Source: CAZVIK01 sp964627045 | GTDB taxonomy: Bacteria; Acidobacteriota; Terriglobia; Bryobacterales; Bryobacteraceae | NCBI GenBank assembly: GCA_964627045.1 | Contig: CAZVIK010000087.1 | Location: 1-16,040 of the forward strand | Length of the DNA stretch: 16,040 nt | Direction of reading: 5' to 3' | In this document: positions 13,614-16,040 of the stretch, in pieces | Layout: the number at the start of each line of letters is the position of its first letter | Numbering within the stretch: the first letter of the stretch is position 1 | The notes under the pieces: model-generated | Seen by the model: the letters and a program-made list of their open reading frames with translations, nothing else | What the model was told of the DNA's origin: nothing | The model's database searches: none | Program-made: the position numbers and the translations under genes

Positions 13614-15014
13614 ATGTTTACCAGAAGAGAAATGATGAGTGTGCTGGGCGCGGTGCCGGCAGCCGGCGTACTCGGCCCCGGGGCGCTCTACGCGCAAGCT
13701 TCCGCGGCCATCCCGCAACGGCTGTTAGGCCGAACCGGGCGCATGGTCACGCCGCTCGGCCTGGGCGGGCAGGCGTCCATCCAGTGGACCAAGCCCGGAA
13801 TCGATCCGGCCGACATCATCGTTCGCGCGGTCCAACTCGGCGTGAATTACTTGGACACGGCGAACGCCTACGGGCCGAGCCAGACAAACTGCGGCGAAGC
13901 GTTCCGGAGGCTGCACCTGGTGCCGGGAGCCCCGGGCTACGATTCCGATCTGCGGAGCCGGCTCTACCTGGCGTCCAAGACCGGCCGCCGCTTCGCCGCC
14001 GACCCCAAGGCGGCAGCTGGGGCCACCGCCATCGACGACCTGAAGCGCTCGCTCACCCAAATCTTCGGCGACGGTAAGGGCTCCATCCCGCCCGGCGCGT
14101 ATCTGGACGCCATCCAGATCCACAACCTCACCAACATGGAGCAGGTGGACCAGGTGTACGAGGGTTTCGCCGAGCGCACCAGCCGCCGTCCGGAGCGCAT
14201 CGGCGCATTGGCGGGCTTGCTCGACTACCGCGACGGCACCAACTACACTGGGTTGAACCCGGAACACCATCAGTACGTCCGCCACATCGGCATCACAGGA
14301 CACCAAAGTTCGCCCGTGCTGATGAGCGCGCTGCGCCGGGATTCGGAGAACGTCATCGACACGCTGCTGGTCGCGCTCAATCCCAACGACCGCGCTTGCA
14401 GCTCCCACCAGAACAACGTCCTGCCGCTGGCCGTGGCCCGCGGCGTCGGCGTCATCGCCATGAAGTTGTTCGCCGACGGAGCTTTTTATGGCAAGGAGCC
14501 GCGTTTTTCGCGCACGCCCGACGACGTGATCCTGGGCGTTGGAAAGGCGGACGCGGCGCCCTACGCCGACCTGGTACGGTACCCGCTGTCACTACCGGGC
14601 GTTTCTGTGGCGATCATCGGCATCGGCCAGATCCACCGCGAGAAGGTCGAGTCCGATCAACTGGCGGCCAATCTGACCGCCTCTTTGAAGGACATGCCTT
14701 CAGCTCTGGAGCGCATCCGCATCGAAAAAGAGACTCAGCAGCGCCACGGAACTGCCGCCAATTACTTCCAGGACAAAACCAACACGATCATGCAGCCCTC
14801 CGGCGTTGAGGTCAAACGCGATGGAGACCGCCTGTTGGTGCAGTGGAGAACGGCGCTGGCCGGCCCCGAGCCGCTACGTGCCTATGAAGTCCGGTCCGGA
14901 AGCAGGCTATTGCTCTCGATCCCCTTCCGGCCGCAACTCTCCGAGGCCCCCTATTCGGCGGTGATACCTGCCTCGGAAGCCGGGGAAGGCTCCGTGTCCG
15001 TGGTAGCCGTGTAG
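13614..15014 (+). CDS. Tat-exported aldo/keto reductase with C-terminal beta domain
   Basis: 466 residues from the ATG at 13614, preceded by GAGAGGG (13604-13610). The N-terminus MFTRREMMSVLGAVPAAGVL, then a stretch ending ALYAQA, is a twin-arginine signal (Arg4-Arg5). An NAD(P)H-dependent aldo/keto reductase barrel follows (about 35-370). Its catalytic tetrad is present: Asp81 and Tyr86 in YLDTANAYG, Lys122 in LASKTGRR, His170 in DAIQIHNL. The usual family length is about 300-330. The last 75 or so residues (about 393-466) form a separate beta-rich segment resembling a fibronectin type III domain (DRLLVQWRTAL, LRAYEVRSG). Export of a folded, cofactor-loaded reductase by Tat is known for glucose-fructose oxidoreductase and is a reasonable inference here. 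The substrate, probably a carbohydrate or carbonyl, is unknown. The in-frame ATG at 13593 overlaps the minus-10 box. Confidence 0.9.
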   Translation: MFTRREMMSVLGAVPAAGVLGPGALYAQASAAIPQRLLGRTGRMVTPLGLGGQASIQWTKPGIDPADIIVRAVQLGVNYLDTANAYGPSQTNCGEAFRRLHLVPGAPGYDSDLRSRLYLASKTGRRFAADPKAAAGATAIDDLKRSLTQIFGDGKGSIPPGAYLDAIQIHNLTNMEQVDQVYEGFAERTSRRPERIGALAGLLDYRDGTNYTGLNPEHHQYVRHIGITGHQSSPVLMSALRRDSENVIDTLLVALNPNDRACSSHQNNVLPLAVARGVGVIAMKLFADGAFYGKEPRFSRTPDDVILGVGKADAAPYADLVRYPLSLPGVSVAIIGIGQIHREKVESDQLAANLTASLKDMPSALERIRIEKETQQRHGTAANYFQDKTNTIMQPSGVEVKRDGDRLLVQWRTALAGPEPLRAYEVRSGSRLLLSIPFRPQLSEAPYSAVIPASEAGEGSVSVVAV

Positions 15015-15066
15015 GGGGCCTGCAAACGTTGCAGCGCCGGAGCGCCCGGCGCGCGCCCATTTCGCA

Positions 15067-15072
15067 TACAAT
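15067..15072 (+). promoter_or_regulatory. Minus-10-like TACAAT before the TIGR01777 gene
   Basis: TACAAT matches 5/6 to consensus and lies 10 bases before the GTG at 15083. Initiation near 15079 would leave a leader of only about 4 bases. No convincing minus-35 is visible upstream, so this is tentative; read-through from the aldo/keto reductase is an alternative. Confidence 0.35.
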
Positions 15073-15082
15073 AGCGGGAATC

Positions 15083-15982
15083 GTGAAGATCGCGGTTTCC
15101 GGAGCTACGGGTTTCCTTGGGCGCAGGCTTATTCCGCGCCTGCTTTCCGCCGGCGACCGGCTGCACCTTCTGGTGCGCCACGCCAACACCGGCTTCGGGC
15201 CCGGCGTGCGCTGCTCCCTTTGGACCTCCTACTCCTCCGAGCCGCCTGCCGAAGGATTGGCCGGGGCCGATGCCGTGGTGCATCTGGCTGGGGAGCCGGT
15301 TAGCCAGCGCTGGACGCCCTCGGTCAAACGGCGGATACTCGAGAGCCGCGCCCTGGGCACCGAGCGCCTGGTGCAGGCGCTTGCCCGTCTGGACCGCAAG
15401 CCGGCCGTACTGGTCTCCGCTTCGGCCACCGGCCTCTACGGCGACCGCGGCGACGAACTTCTCAACGAAAGCGCCGCCCCGGGCTCGGGCTTTCTCCCCG
15501 AGGTCTGCGTTGAATGGGAAAAGGCTGCTGCGGCCGCCGCCGGCCTCGGCATCCGGGTCGTGTCCCTGCGCCTGGCCATGGTGCTCGGCAAGGAGGGCGG
15601 CGCCCTGGGGCAGATGCTGCTGCCCTTCGAGTGGGGCCTGGGCGCCCAGATCGCGGCGGGCTCGCAGTGGATGTCCTGGATTCACGCAGAGGATGCGGTT
15701 TCCCTCATCCAATCCGCGATCGCCGGCGAAAACCTGCGCGGGCCCGTGAACGCCGCAGCGCCGAATCCCGCCACCAACGCCGAGTTCACGGCGGCGCTCG
15801 CTTCCGCCCTGCACCGCCCCGCCCTGCTGAGAGTACCCGCGGGGTTCCTCAAACTGATTTACGGCGAAATGGCCGAGATTGTGCTGTCGAGCCAGAGAGT
15901 GCAGCCGGCCGCCGCCTTGGCCGCCGGGTTCGAGTTCAAGTTCCCGAGCCTGCGCGGAGCGTTACAGAACCTGCTCGCCTGA
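15083..15982 (+). CDS. TIGR01777 family epimerase/SDR-type oxidoreductase
   Basis: 299 residues from a GTG at 15083. This start is chosen because the Rossmann motif follows directly (MKIAVSGATGFLGRRLIPRLL; Gly7, Gly10, Gly13) and the length then equals the family norm of about 300. A TTG at 15029 would add 18 unlikely residues. Other family marks are VVHLAGEPVSQRWTPSVKRRI, VLVSASATGLYGDRGDELLNE (with the Tyr of the SDR site), MSWIHAEDAV, and a C-terminal DUF1731-type end (LRVPAGFLKLIYGEMAEIVLSSQRVQP). These are NAD(P)-dependent, cytoplasmic proteins related to YfcH of E. coli and plant cell-division inhibitor SulA-like proteins; the physiological substrate is not known. It lies 68 bases after the aldo/keto reductase on the same strand and may be co-transcribed or have its own start point. 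Confidence 0.92.
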   Translation: MKIAVSGATGFLGRRLIPRLLSAGDRLHLLVRHANTGFGPGVRCSLWTSYSSEPPAEGLAGADAVVHLAGEPVSQRWTPSVKRRILESRALGTERLVQALARLDRKPAVLVSASATGLYGDRGDELLNESAAPGSGFLPEVCVEWEKAAAAAAGLGIRVVSLRLAMVLGKEGGALGQMLLPFEWGLGAQIAAGSQWMSWIHAEDAVSLIQSAIAGENLRGPVNAAAPNPATNAEFTAALASALHRPALLRVPAGFLKLIYGEMAEIVLSSQRVQPAAALAAGFEFKFPSLRGALQNLLA

Positions 15983-16001
15983 CTCGGGCGCCCGCTTTCG
16001 T

Positions 16002-16040
16002 TTACCGTGAGTGCGCGTCTTCCAGGTAGGTGTAGCCGCG
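16002..16040 (-). CDS. Possible 3' end of a minus-strand gene
   Basis: Read on the minus strand from the window edge, the frame gives RGYTYLEDAHSR and then TAA at 16004-16002. The composition is protein-like and its position, 19 bases past the convergent TIGR01777 stop, fits the tight convergent spacing seen elsewhere in the window. Twelve codons are far too few to name a family, and chance is possible. Confidence 0.3.
   Translation of the reverse strand, partial: RGYTYLEDAHSR

Noticed and set aside
13725..14408. 227-codon minus-strand open frame inside the aldo/keto reductase
   Set aside because: It is a shadow of a gene whose catalytic tetrad is visible on the plus strand.
1..16040. CRISPR array, tRNA/rRNA genes, insertion sequences, phage or toxin-antitoxin genes
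   Set aside because: By eye I saw no spaced direct repeats, no cloverleaf or CCA-type acceptor pattern, no transposase motifs with terminal repeats and no toxin-antitoxin pair.

Overview
The window comes from a GC-rich Gram-negative bacterium, most likely an acidobacterium of the Bryobacterales/Solibacteraceae type. The clearest clue is the C-terminal domain of the large secreted protein at 2902-5964. It matches the TIGR03437 pattern ('Solibacter uncharacterized C-terminal domain'), which is strongly expanded in that group. An outer-membrane barrel protein, a membrane fusion protein and Tat-type secretion all fit a diderm cell. I see no tRNA, rRNA, CRISPR array, insertion sequence or phage gene. 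It reads as ordinary chromosomal housekeeping and envelope DNA.

Left part (1-7935): a 5'-truncated protein resembling a TIM-barrel glycosyl hydrolase (2-1291) converges on an HlyD-type membrane fusion protein (2631-1288), and the two stop codons overlap in CTAG. A 270-base divergent region then leads into an apparent two-gene plus-strand unit: a 1020-residue secreted beta-propeller/BACON-like/TIGR03437 protein and a small outer-membrane beta-barrel protein. An MFS exporter of the EntS/MFS_3 type converges on the barrel gene with only 10 bases between them.

Middle part (7936-10502): galU (UTP-glucose-1-phosphate uridylyltransferase) is closely followed, possibly with overlap, by a secreted thioredoxin-fold protein of the TlpA/ResA type. 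Next is a 55-codon tatA gene with a textbook sigma-70 promoter and ribosome binding site. A hairpin flanked by T-runs on both strands (10147-10172) separates tatA from a convergent HU-family DNA-binding protein gene. The HU gene has its own strong promoter and a predicted leader of about 115 bases.

Right part (10503-16040): a nuoM-like gene stands alone, without other complex I genes, yet keeps the key charged residues of a proton-pumping subunit. It converges on a radical SAM/SPASM gene. An aldo/keto reductase with a twin-arginine signal and an extra C-terminal beta domain follows, then an NAD-dependent epimerase-like protein of the TIGR01777 family. The last 39 bases may hold the end of a further minus-strand gene.

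The genes do not form one pathway. The common theme is the cell envelope: export (Tat, MFS, membrane fusion protein), secreted or outer-membrane proteins, and UDP-glucose supply. Several minus-10 boxes end in AT followed by G and so create an ATG in frame with the gene behind them. This affects start calls and suggests that some transcripts have very short or no leaders. I found no convincing undescribed multi-gene system. The most useful leads are the lone nuoM, the leaderless-looking galU, the Tat-exported aldo/keto reductase with its added domain, and the orphan membrane fusion protein.
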